A stretch of 64,000 nt of DNA, from contig OX463781.1 of assembly GCA_949825025.1 (NCBI GenBank), forward strand, positions 46,264,317-46,328,316, given 5' to 3'. The notes under the pieces were generated by a model that saw only the letters and a program-made list of their open reading frames with translations, did no database searches and was not told the DNA's origin. The position numbers were made by a program, and so were the translations under genes. This DNA comes from Siphlonurus alternatus. Its lineage: Eukaryota; Arthropoda; Insecta; Ephemeroptera; Siphlonuridae. Position 1 is the stretch's first letter. Each line of letters begins with the position of its first letter. Positions 11,572 through 23,161 of the stretch are shown piece after piece.

Positions 11572-12739
11572 CATTATAATATATATTATATAGAAAAAAT
11601 GGCATATATTAATTGATTAATTAATTCCAAAAAGTAATTTTTTCGTCATCGGTATTTTAATGTATCATACAAATCCGTCAAGTATAAACTTTCGAAAGAA
11701 AAGAGTGAACTCGGCCAGGAGACTCTTTTCTGTTATTTCAAAAGTTAATAATAATAATTGTTTATTGGGTTAAAAAGATACATGGTTTGGAGGTAAAAAT
11801 AATAATAAATAAACATCCAAAACCCACAATTGGTGCCATGAATGTAAAAGACGAAAGTCCATACACAGAATGCGTACATTCACCCACTTTTATATATACC
11901 TAGTTTATACTTGCAATGTATTTATATATGATGACAAAAAAGCACATTTGGGAATTAATTAATAAAAACGTTATCTGATGGAGATAACATCTTGTCTACG
12001 GACTAAAAATAATATTTAAAAACAATAATTTATGCTGCACACGTTTCAGAAGTTTTGGGTCTGGACTCTGAGTTTGACATTATTCGGGGCGCCACCCTCC
12101 ATTAGCAAACGCCCCTTGGAAGGTAGGCAACGCGAGGTACGGGGAGGTCCGACTGGTTGCATAACTTGTGCTGGGAACGGGGCGACCAAAAAAGTATACA
12201 TAACAATTCAACGCTATAATATTAAATTTATTATAGCAGCCATATTATTATAATAATGTATGATATAGGCTGATATAGCAGACTATCAGCTGTATCATCG
12301 GGTATAAAGAAGATGAGAGCTGTATTTTATTTAACTGCAATGCATATTTTTATAAAAATGCGCATTTCAGTTTGATAATTGTTTATATTTCCATATACAT
12401 GTATAGCTTAAAATATATTATATATTAGCAGCGGTCATGCAATGAGCAGTGGGTTAATTTTAATTAAGTAAACATGTCATTATATATATAATATACTATT
12501 AAATGCTAAGCCTATATAACACCACCTTTTTTTTTTTTACATATTCTTAATTCTTAATATTATATACAAATAAGCTGCATCAGACGTCTTAAATACGTAA
12601 TTCTGTATTTTTTATATACATCGTAGTGCATGCTATATAATTATGTTCAGTAATTTTGTTAAGACAATACAGGCTATTGTTGCTGATGAGAAAATTCCAA
12701 GTTTTATAGTAAACCCCAAATTTCTAATTATAGACTTAT
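11572..12739. other. non-coding stretch with one GC-rich patch
   Basis: The stretch is mostly AT-rich. The patch 12060-12190 (GGGGCGCCACCC ... GGGGCGACC) is markedly GC-rich but has no convincing frame, splice sites or repeat partner in this window. Confidence 0.4.
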
Positions 12740-13050
12740 AACTTATAACGGCTCGCACGGCTGCTTACTCGCTGATGCATTGCGCGCCTAGAGCGTCTGC
12801 CAGGCTAGCTGCATTCCACCGCGGAGTGCAGTGGCAGCACTCGCTCGTCCTTCGTGCGGTGCAGCTGCCGCTACCCTCGCCACGTAATATCCCCCGGGGA
12901 AACGACGCCGCTCACCGAGGGGGCTCGACAAGATGGCGGTCACGTCACCACAAAAATGGTGAGGGTGAAACCCTTGATGACGTCATCACCCACCTGAAGA
13001 GATGCGGTGATTTCTTGAGGGGCGTGTGTCTTCAGAAATCGAGTCTTGAT
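12740..13050 (+). promoter_or_regulatory. GC-rich island, candidate promoter or first exon
   Basis: A roughly 300-bp GC-rich island in an AT-rich desert. It contains CAAGATGGCGG (YY1-like and a good start context at 12934), CACGTCACC and TGATGACGTCATCACC (CRE palindrome at about 12974). From the ATG the frame reads MAVTSPQK. It meets a consensus-like donor ATG|GTGAGG at about 12960, so a short first coding exon is conceivable. No downstream exon could be paired with it. Confidence 0.25.
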
Positions 13051-13740
13051 TAATTTTTTTTTGTTTGTGAGAAAACAAATAAATAAAAATTTGATTCAAT
13101 GAGCCAAATGTTTAAAAAAATATATATATATTTTAGCATGAAATATTTTCATACTGTACAAATAATACCTACAACATTATGTATAGCACCCACGTGATGG
13201 CTGTGATATAATGCATCCTAGACTGTATATATAATATCTCCATATATTAATGATATTGATTTTGTGTGTATAAGGATTTATGACCAATGTACCAGGTATG
13301 CAAGGAAAATTGTAAATGTACATCACATTATAAGACGATGTGACTCATATTATAATATGTGACTGCTTCATAATACATGTTGACCAATTGAAGAGTTATC
13401 CCAAAAGCTATCCATGCAGGCGAGCATGGCTAAACTTTCTTCGTGAATCACGTCCAGGGGTCCAGGTATACATTTAGTAGAAAATGTGTACTTGCGCGAT
13501 GCAAATTTCATGCATCTCTATGAGAGGGGGTTAATCTCAACAACATTATATATATATAACCTTTTCAATGTTGACAAAAATTATCCCGATATTAATACGA
13601 AAATTATGTGGTATATATATATTATATATATATATTATAATAGTTTATGCAGTATAATAATTAAGATGTGTCTTTCGGATTTTGCCGAGAGAGACGTATG
13701 AAGTGTGCCAACCTAGAATTGCTCATTTTATTTACTCACA

Positions 13741-13935
13741 GCCCGAAATAATGTAAAATGTCTCGTCGGACTTAGTTTTTTCTAATTTGAAAACTCTAGA
13801 AATAATCGAATTTAAATAAGCACAAAGCCCGAAACGCCCGAAATATATATTATAATACTTCTCGCGGGCTTTGCTTTTTCTGATTTGATCTTGATCACTA
13901 TATAATAATATAAAACTTCTAGAAATAGTCCGGCT
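13741..13935 (+). repeat. imperfect tandem duplication of about 100 bp
   Basis: The block with AGCCCGAAA, CGGACTTAGTTTTTTCTAAT and CTCTAGAAATAATCG recurs as GCCCGAAA, CGGGCTTTGCTTTTTCTGAT and TTCTAGAAATAGTCCG. Non-coding. Confidence 0.4.
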
Positions 13936-14501
13936 ATTATGCTATATATTATATATATAGTATAAATTAGCACAATTGATGATTTTAGCGCGATGTTTTC
14001 TGATACATGCATTGGAAACTGCATGGCTTTTAGTATTAATTATATCACTATATATATTGTCTTTTCAATAAGAAAAAAATAATTGAATTTCTTTTCTTTA
14101 TTTACATCAGAAAAGTAACAATTAAATTATATTTTGTTTTGTTCTTTATTTAATAAATTAAAATTATTTTCCATTAATCGTAGAAAATATACTGTATTGA
14201 GCACAGGCAGTGCAGCATATATAATTATAATATTATATATATATATATATATATATAATAATTGCATGTATTGGATCCAATAAACTGAATAAACAAATCA
14301 AATCAAACCATGCTGACATATGGATGTGTATATATATATATATATATAATAACACATGCACTATATTATAATAAATACGGATACTGAATATAAATAAAAC
14401 AAATTTTAAAGAGGTTATGCATGTTTTATAAAATTCAACAGCATGCATGCATGCAATTTTATAGGGGAAATGCCAGAAATATTCATCTGTATTATATATA
14501 T

Positions 14502-14535
<34 letters not shown>

Positions 14536-14707
14536 TGAATTTGGCCAAGAAGCATTCTTACAAGAGGTTATAATCTTATATTATATAAAATAAGTAAATT
14601 CTATTAATTTCCTGCATTGATATTATAATAGACTTGAAGCTATATATTATTATACTGTATTATATAATAACTGCACCATGCATTTATGAAAGAGGTTATA
14701 CATAAAT

Positions 14708-14861
14708 GGGCGCGATTAACGAAGCAGTTAGCCAGGTTTCTAACCACGTTTAGCTTAACCACGTTTAACTAGGGTTGTTTAACACGTAAAACAGGTATAT
14801 TTAAACGTGGTTAAGGTAAACGTGGTTAGAAACCTGGTTAACTGCTTCGTGAATCGCACCC
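14708..14861. mobile_element. Harbinger-like MITE
   Basis: A 154-bp palindrome with about 60-bp arms. The left arm begins GGGCGCGATTAACGAAGCAG and the right arm, read inversely, begins GGGTGCGATTCACGAAGCAG. It is flanked by AAT on both sides (14705-14707, 14862-14864). GGG...CCC ends with a 3-bp TSD suggest PIF/Harbinger. Ends resembling TTCGTGAATnnnnnGCACCC also occur near 9240-9267 and 13420-13450 in decayed form. Confidence 0.75.
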
Positions 14862-15950
14862 AATATTTAAAATATGTTAATGAAATGAATTTATTGCATT
14901 CCTTACTGATGGTTTAAGCAATTTGAATATTTAATTATATGTAAATATTTTGTTTTGGTATTATATATATATAATATAATAAAAAATGCATGTAATAAAA
15001 TAATAATTGCTAAAAGTGACAAAACGATCTAAATTAACATTTGTTATTCTGAAATTTTGGTTTACACTAATAATCTATTGTCTTTATCTTGTCTCAATAA
15101 ACTCATTCTATAAAATTTATGTTTGTGTCAAAGCAGTCATAGCAACAATTTGCATGTTTATCTTCTATAAGAATTAATAGGAAAATGTTTTGCCGGTTTT
15201 GCCCACAACTTATCAGAAATTTATCTGTGTAACGTATATAAAAAGTCATGCATAAATATACATGTATAGTTCCTATAAGAAGATATCATGTTAATTATAA
15301 CATGTAAATAATACATAAGTTTTCCAAACTCTTGCATCATGGTGCTTATTGTGCTTAATAATTGTAAAATTCTCTGGTATAAAATAAAATGTCATATATA
15401 TCAATGTTTTTATTGAATAAATTAAATAATTAAAAAAAAATCTCCAATGCGGTGTGAAAAATATATTTTGTATAAAATAATATAATAATTACTGACATTT
15501 TATGGACTAAAAATATAATATATAGTATTTAAAAATATTTATTATAAAGTAATAAACACCATGCAGCTCATTCATTTATATATATAATTATACATCAAAA
15601 GTCATGCTATATAATTATATATAAATGAGATTTTTATTTATTAGGGCGCAATTCAATTCACCACATAAGAATAAGATGTAATTAATATCCATCCCATCCA
15701 GGTTTCATTATAAGTTATATTTATCAAAGATTATTGGCTGTATAATTGCGGTTGTCATAATACTCATAATTATATTACAGAATGTATATTATTATATTAC
15801 CGGTATATATTATATCAGTATTAATATTATATATTAATTAAAATTATGTATATAAGACCATAATAATATGTAAAGACCTCGAGAAAACTTGGACATAATT
15901 ATAAATTATATATATTATTATTTGTTAATATTTTTTTAAACAAAATCCTA
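14862..15950. other. AT-rich non-coding stretch
   Basis: No gene or structured repeat found. Confidence 0.5.
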
Positions 15951-15984
15951 TAATTGCATGCTGCTGGGTACTTCTATAACGTAT

Positions 15985-16530
15985 ACACTAATTTGAGCAA
16001 GCGTTTCGCGGGCTCTTCCGGAACGGGGGCGGCCACGGGGTCACGGCCTTGCTATCCATCCCGCGGTATTTGCCTGCATGCGACTGAGAGAAACGTGGAA
16101 ACCTCAGCCAAAGATGGACGCTACAGCTTTTTATCAATGAACCGGAAGTGCAATGCATATGGTCCAAAGCCAGAGGAACCACATCATAGTGGAAAAGCGT
16201 AATGATTTACGATTTACCTCTGCAGGGTGTGGGAAACGTGGCTTTTGTTGAAAATGGTCACCAATGACACCCATCCAACTATAACCACGCTCGGCGTTGC
16301 TTGACTTTGGTGATCTGACTATATTATAATAATTATAATATTTGCATTCAATGGTAAGTATCCATCAGAAAAATTATATAATATAGTCGCCATGTTCGTT
16401 TGCTAATTTTAACTCCTGCTACAACCACCGCGCATCGGCGCGCAACCCTTCTGCACACGTTTTTTCGGCTCGAAGTAAATACCGCGAATAGATTCTTTAG
16501 ATGCTCTTTAATTAAACTGACCCAAGGCAA
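15985..16530. promoter_or_regulatory. GC-richer island, possible regulatory or transcribed patch
   Basis: Composition shifts to exon-like between about 15985 and 16210 and again at 16380-16500. It contains ACCGGAAGTGC (ETS-type) at about 16140 and short open frames on both strands (82 and 64 codons), but no conserved protein is recognisable. An unannotated exon, an lncRNA or a promoter are all possible. Confidence 0.2.
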
Positions 16531-17139
16531 ATAATAAAATTTTTATAGCAGCAAACGTAAAAGGTTAGTGCCAATACGTAATTTTAAATTTGCAAACATA
16601 ACTTAATTATTTAGAGGGTTAACAATAAGCGATCGAAAAATTGCTCCGTATAGGATCTTACGTGCGCCCAATCTTTTTTTGTAAGTAAATGGTAGGACAA
16701 AGGATTGGTGATGTCATCATGGATGCTGACCAATGATCATTTTGGAATTGATTGATCTCATGGTCTCACCTAACCTGCACGGATTTGATCCATTCAGCGC
16801 TTCCTGTTCCTGAATTGGACCCTTAATTAGACATTATATATTATTATATACAATAAAAATATATTATATACTATAGTATGACTATTATAAGTTAATTACG
16901 CATACTTTTTAATTTTGTATATTAAGTAATATTATATATAATATTACTTATAATGTAAAATTTCTGTTTATTTATATTTACGTACAACAATTTATGCTCT
17001 CATTATAATTTTAATATACAATTATTAATAACAATCAATTATATATTATATATATATAAATAAGTAACTTTCTAATTTTTAATTAATAATTCAAGCAGAA
17101 GATAATCTCGCTGGCAAAGCCTTGCTACCACACAGTAAT

Positions 17140-17670
17140 GTTAAATGTAATCAAGTACTTATGCCAGGTTGCCACCGGCAGTCAGGGTCACCGAGACACA
17201 ATGGGTGGTTTGTTTGACTGAGCGCGTGTTGGAATGACACAGCAAGGTGACTACTTCATACCGTGGAGGAGAGAAAAGCTTTCTAAAAACCACACGATAA
17301 CGTTACAGCTAGAGTGGTTTGCCGAGTCTCTCGCTCTAGCATGTTATATAGCTTGAGTGCTGAAAGCTATTACCGCCGATCGTAACGATTTCTGTTACGT
17401 CAGCAAAGTGAAACAAGAGTTGGAGTTTGCGCGTTGTCGACTGGCATCAGAAAAAGTTGTCCGCCAGTGTGCTTTGTTAGATAAATGGAGAGCTAGCTGC
17501 TGCTCCCCTACAAAATGTGCTGTTTGGCCTTGGAAAGAGCCGCCGCCACCGTGATGAATTATGCAGCACGGTATCTTCTAACAACACTTACGTTCCCCTC
17601 AATCCCTGCTGCTACGGACAAACACGCCCTCAGTCTGGCTTATATTTGCTGGCTCCTGCCATCTATCAAC
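17140..17670 (+). other. GC-richer stretch with exon-like composition
   Basis: Two overlapping frames (65 and 85 codons) occur, with no recognised motif. The start of the second (17517) lies inside the first, in another frame. I cannot identify a gene here. Confidence 0.2.
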
Positions 17671-18115
17671 GTAAAATGCAAATGAAAACGCGGCGCAATA
17701 TAAAAAAAAAAAAATGTATATTTATAAATGTATTATATTATTTTTTTATAAAATTTATTAAATTAATAATATGAATTCTAGCCTGGTTGTTACAAACTAC
17801 AGTATATAGTCATAGTAAATATATGAGGAATTCTCTAAATTCAGGAATCAGTATATATATATACCAAATATTAATTATATAATATATAGTTATATACATA
17901 TAAATTATATAATAAATACAATAATGATATACAGCGAAGTATTGAAGCATCTCTAATATAAATTATTTAACGTGCAAAAAGGTGAAAGTTCTTTTATTTT
18001 ATAATATGCAGAATTTACTATATATAAGCTGAAACCCAGTAAACACATCAGGGTGTCAAAAATATGCTGGACCCACGGCACTTATTTAATATAGAGTATA
18101 TGTGTTGGCATCAGG

Positions 18116-21104
18116 CAGGCTCGGACTGGCCATAAGAGTTGGTGAGCGATCGCTCAGTAGGCCCCCCCGGTTGGAGGCCCCCAAAATGTTAAAAGTAGGC
18201 CCCCCCAGGGTGAAGTAGGCCCTCCCTACATCGCGAAGCGATGTAAGATTTAATGTAGACACAGTGTTCTGAAGATGTAGAGTAAAACAAGAGGCTTAAA
18301 TAACAGTACAAAGAACTGACTATTATATTTAATAGGTATTATATATATATTCATAATAATCAATTACTTCTTATACATTTCAATTTATTTACTATGAATT
18401 TTCAACTTTGAAGTGCCAGCAATTTTTAAAACAAAAAGACAACAATTACATAATAACTTTGATGAAAAAATATAAGGGTCCAGTTGGAGGCCCCCCCAAA
18501 ATATAAAAGGTAGGCCCTCATAATGAAGACCTTCCTTTAATATTTTTAGGGGCCTCCAACCGCCGTGCCGAGGGTCAAGGGTCCTTACATTTCTTATTTC
18601 CCTCGTGAAATGACCAAGAAGGCCCTCTATACATCGTGATCGGAAAAGGTGTAAGAAAAACGAAGGAAAATAATTTTGGAAAATTAATGTAGAGTAACTA
18701 AATCAAGGTGTATAAAGCCCTGAAGGCCCCTTAGACCTGCAAGGCCCCTTGGTCCTGCACTAATATATAAGTCAAATTTAATATTAACATATTCTGTTGC
18801 GGTATATGTTTTATTTTTATTTTTTAATATCATCTTTTTTATAATTTGTTAGAGTGATAAAAATAAGCCAGAACGGTTTAAAACGCCAATCAGGAAAGGT
18901 GTATGGACATGTATTATTGAATTAAAAAAATTCATACATTTTATTTTTAAAAATACCGAATATAAATTATAGATTAAATTTTTTTTTTTTTTTTACAAAA
19001 TCTTCCGCTATCTTCGCTTTTTCGTAATTCGTAGTCTTCTTCATATATAAGACAAAAAGATGTATATAGCACGTACTTGTTGCTTTCAATACACATTTTT
19101 TTTATTATATAGTATTTTTTTATCTATTTATGCATGATTTAAGGGTAAAATAACGCCACCAATGTTTAAAAAAAAAAAAATCCCTCACACAAAAATTATG
19201 AAAAACAATTAAAATGTTCTCCTCTACACCCGCTATCAATAGCTAAAAGATGAAGTATACAAATATGATCTAGTTTTTGAGTTATTAATTTTTAAAGTTG
19301 ACTACTTTAACATGGAGAAATGGAAATTCCATGTTAAATTAGTCAACTTTAAAAATTCATATCTCAAAAACTAGATCGTATTTGTATACCTGATCTTTTA
19401 TAGGGGGTGTAGAGGAGAACATTTTAAATTTTTTTCATAATTTTTGTGTGAGGGATTTTTTTTTTAACATTGGTGGCGTTATCTTACCCTTAATGCTCAA
19501 ATCACTTAAATGAGAAACTGCATATCCGGCCCAGAATGCAGTGCAACTATTTTTTTAGGAAATGGAAAAGAAAGAGAGAATCTAATTTTGACCTGAAAAT
19601 TAAAATTGGAGGTATTTTAACGCAAGGGCTATATACTATATACTAATACTTGTATATAGACCTTGATTTTAACGTACCACAATATATTTTGTAATGAATT
19701 CGGTCATTTTTCGAGCACAGTTAAGCAGCTGCACATAATACATGACACAGAAATATATAAAAAAAATAAACGGATGAAAATACGTGCATTATATTGCGAT
19801 AAAAAAAGGTTTGATTGTCCCAATTTAATTTATTTTTAATTAAATAATAAGTAAGAAATGTATCTGCTCCCTGAAAAAATATTTTTCGGGAAAACAAACA
19901 TTCCATCCAAAATCCAAAGTAACAAAATATTTGTAAACTTTTGCTGGGAATATATTTTTTATACAAAGCTTTATTGATTTTTAATTATTTTTTTATCGTT
20001 TAACTGTTCAATGCCGGCTAAAACAATACAAAATTATTTTAAAATTGATAAAGTTTTGAATAAAAAATATATCCCCAACAAATATTTTTGTTGGCAAATA
20101 TGATTTTACGTTGAATGCAATGAATTTTTGTCCCAGAAAAAAAGTTTCTCTAGGGAGGAGACACACTTTTTATTTAATTAAAAATTAGTTTTTCAAATTA
20201 GGACAATTAAACTATTTTTATTGCGTTGTACATATTTTCATTCGTTTATTTTAAATATTTCAGGGTCATAACATGTTTTGTTTATTTTAGATGAATTTTT
20301 AAGTGCCATGTGCGCGAATCGGGAAAGTCATGAAAATTCATTGAAAGAACCCAAGGTTGCAATGATCTGTCAAAAAAATCACAGAAATTTAAATTTTTGC
20401 TTCAAAAATATGAAATTACTAATAACAATTAAGAAATAAATTTGCTATGTGTCAGTATGTTTTTTACAATATTCTGGGCTTATTGAAACCTGCAGAGCTA
20501 CTACTCTCCAAAGCTCAGGTGACTCAATTTGTGAATCCGAGAGTAATGTTATATGCATAATCCTTATTGAAAATCAAATTTTTAAAGGTGAACCAAAATT
20601 AACACTTTTTTTTTACATATTCGGCGGGTACATTACTAGAATTATTTTGGTATTTAATAATTATGCTCCACAATAATTTGATAAGATTAATTATTTTTCT
20701 AATTGTGCATTTTTTGACCCAAAGTCACACAGAAAAATGTTCCAATAAAGTTTGAGTTGTTAAATTGGGACTTTATACTTGCAAAACTCCTCGATTAAAA
20801 AAAAAAAAAAAAAAAAATAGGCGAAAGAAAAAAATATACAGAAAATATGACTCGCGTTATCATGCACCAAAAAAGGTTTAAATTAATTTTTCCTTAGAAT
20901 CCAAAATTTCATAAAAAAAATAAAAAATCTCGCGATGTTTAGACATTTTTGTATTAAAAAATATAAGCAAGCCACGCCCCTTTTTTGAAAAAAATCGCGC
21001 CTGCGGCGGGCTGCTTGGGGGGCTCCGCCCCCCAAACCCCCCGATGGTGCAGAGGCCCCCGCCTTTCATTGCTCAGTAGGCCTTTTGACCCCAGTCCGAC
21101 CCTG
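18116..21104. mobile_element. 3-kb non-autonomous hAT element
   Basis: The ends CAGGCTCGGACTGG and CCAGTCCGACCCTG are inverted with one mismatch. They are flanked by identical 8-bp TSDs GCATCAGG (18108-18115 and 21105-21112). Subterminal regions carry runs of AGTAGGCCCCCCC and GGAGGCCCCC on both sides. The 2989-bp body has no transposase-length ORF. A TTAA MITE (19143-19489) is nested inside, which dates the hAT insertion as the older event. Confidence 0.93.
19143..19489. mobile_element. TTAA MITE family B, copy nested in the hAT
   Basis: A near-perfect palindrome that begins GGGTAAAATAACGCCACCAA and ends inversely. TTAA lies on both sides (19139-19142, 19490-19493). Arms of about 165 bp meet around GACTACTTTAACATGGAG. 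Non-coding. The TTAA target fits piggyBac- or Kolobok-type elements. Confidence 0.92.
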
Positions 21105-21112
21105 GCATCAGG

Positions 21113-22005
21113 TATAACAGTATTGGCCCTACAGTCTCGGCACTGATGGACCGACACAGTTGTTGTGTTTACTGGGAATTTATATAATATGGATAATTAT
21201 AATACATATAATAAATAAATATTTTAACTAATATATGATATATGGTCCATTAAATTATATCGTATTACGTACATATATATGCTGCACTTCTAATTTTAAA
21301 ATTAGATTTTACAATTGTTATAATAAAAAAGAAAAGTTAATTTGGTCTCTTATAAAATAGCTGGTATTCCTGATATATCATATTTAATATATTTACATAA
21401 AATATTGAAGTACTTATTTTTAGACTTGCACATAATGGATGCGTTTCATGATTATCTGATTTAATTATATGCCAAAATGACCAACATTTTTAAAGTTTCT
21501 CGAGATCTGAGTCGGCGGGTATAATAGCACTATATATATAATAATAAATGTTTTCTCGGCATGATTGCGTGTGCTGCAGACGTATTTGATTATAAAAAGT
21601 CCTACAAAATATTTTTCTGATACATACGCAGTAGTAATAAAGGTTAAAGTATATGAAGTTGCAAATCTAAAAACAAATCAAGCTGGATTACTTTAAATAA
21701 AATTTACACTATTACGTATATATATTATATTTATATTACAGTATATACTGTATCTTTTTGTTATTATTAAAGTTTTTATTGAACACTCTTACAGTGTACA
21801 TATTATATATTACATAAACATAAAAATCTTATATTATATACATAGAATAGAACATTAAAAAATTATTGAGGAACATAAAAAATATTAAGGAACACGATTA
21901 TAATTATTACTTGGAGATAATAATAATAAATTAACCCGTATAAATGATACATTTTATTAGCTAAATATGCTAAAGAATAACGTATAATTATCTTTTTGTT
22001 ATGTA
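21113..22005. other. AT-rich non-coding stretch
   Basis: No features recognised. Confidence 0.5.
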
Positions 22006-22816
22006 TTATCCCCTACGATAATAATATATCAGGCCTGATATCAGGCTGATATCAGGGGGTATCAGGCTGATATCAGGGGGTATCAGGCTGATATCAGGGG
22101 GTATCAGGCTGATGTCAGGTCACATCAGCCTGATATCAGGGCTATATCAGCCTGATATCAGGGGGTATCAGGGGAGTGTCAGGCTCCATTAGTTATAAGT
22201 TTTAACACTAGGCGGCACCATTGTTGCATCAAAGGAGAAAGGTTTGTTGATAGAAAAATGGCAGCTACTTCAGGAGAGGAGAAAATCAACAAATAATGGT
22301 AATTAAACTATAATTCTTTAGCTTATAAGTTGTTTTGGGGGTAATATACTATGTGGGGTGTCTTTTGCTGCAGGTATTTTAGGACTCTGAGGCCTGAAAT
22401 ATTAGAAAATCCACCGTCTTGCTGCCTATATAGCTGTGGACCATGGGACAACAGTCGAGCCAGCTAGAATAAAGGCCACCTATAGCTCCTAGCTGCACAA
22501 CATCGCATTTGTATTTAAATTTTCTTCAATTTGTTTTATTGATTCTTTATTTAGTGTTAATGATGATATATAGTGTTATTTATTTAATTTAATTCTAATA
22601 ATAAAATGTGTTTTTATCTATTATAGTCCAAAATGGTAGCCATCAGGCGTTATAGTCAGGAAACCATCAGGGAACTATCAGGTGGAGACGTCAGGGAAAC
22701 ATCAGGCCAGCCTGATGTCAGGTTTCTTCTGTCCACTTCCTGATATCAGGCTGATATCAGGCTGCCCTGACATCAGCCTGATATCAGGCCTGATATATTA
22801 TTATCGTAGGGGATAA
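22006..22816 (+). mobile_element. TIR element with TGATATCAGG-rich ends and decayed inner exon
   Basis: Perfect inverted termini (TTATCCCCTACGATAATAAT and onward for about 45 bp). Just inside, ATCAGGCTGATATCAGGGGGT-type 21-bp units are tandemly repeated (22050-22190), with inverted equivalents at 22690-22790. The middle has a start-like AAAATGGCAGCTACTTCAGG encoding MAATSGEEKINK before a stop, next to ATG|GTAATT. An acceptor-like TGCAG follows at about 22373 and an AATAAAATG near 22600. This resembles an internally deleted transposon retaining its first exon and poly(A) region. Superfamily unassigned. Confidence 0.75.
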
Positions 22817-22974
22817 CTATAACTATATAATACACTACATAGATAATATGTAAGTTAGTTTTACCATATTCAAAGACTGCGCAAGAAATCAATCATACAT
22901 TGGAGTGTAATTATGCATAATATAATTATATACATATACGTACGTTAAAACTTAAAATAAAATTATAGTTTGAT

Positions 22975-23161
22975 ATGTGCTGTCCTTTCACTCCTTTGTC
23001 ATGGAAACTTTTAAAAATTTCCAACCATTTTCCCACTAAAAAACAAACAAACAGCAAAACTGCGCCAGCGCAGTTCACGCTAACAGCTGATTTCTGTTTA
23101 AAATTCCCACGTGTGTGTTTGTGTGTTAGCAATAATTATAATTTCAATAATTTTATAAGAA
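22975..23161 (+). promoter_or_regulatory. upstream region of the TEX10 homologue
   Basis: A compact, less AT-rich stretch directly before the start codon. It contains the palindrome CTGCGCCAGCGCAG (about 23060) and CCACGTGTG (E-box, about 23107). No TATA box is obvious at a fixed distance. Assignment as promoter and 5' UTR is by position only. Confidence 0.35.

Noticed and set aside
18116..21104. Intact hAT transposase gene
   Set aside because: No frame longer than about 80 codons exists within the element, so it is non-autonomous.
22018..22190. CRISPR-like array of 21-bp units
   Set aside because: The units are contiguous without unique spacers, and lie as mirror arrays in the ends of a transposon in a eukaryotic genome.
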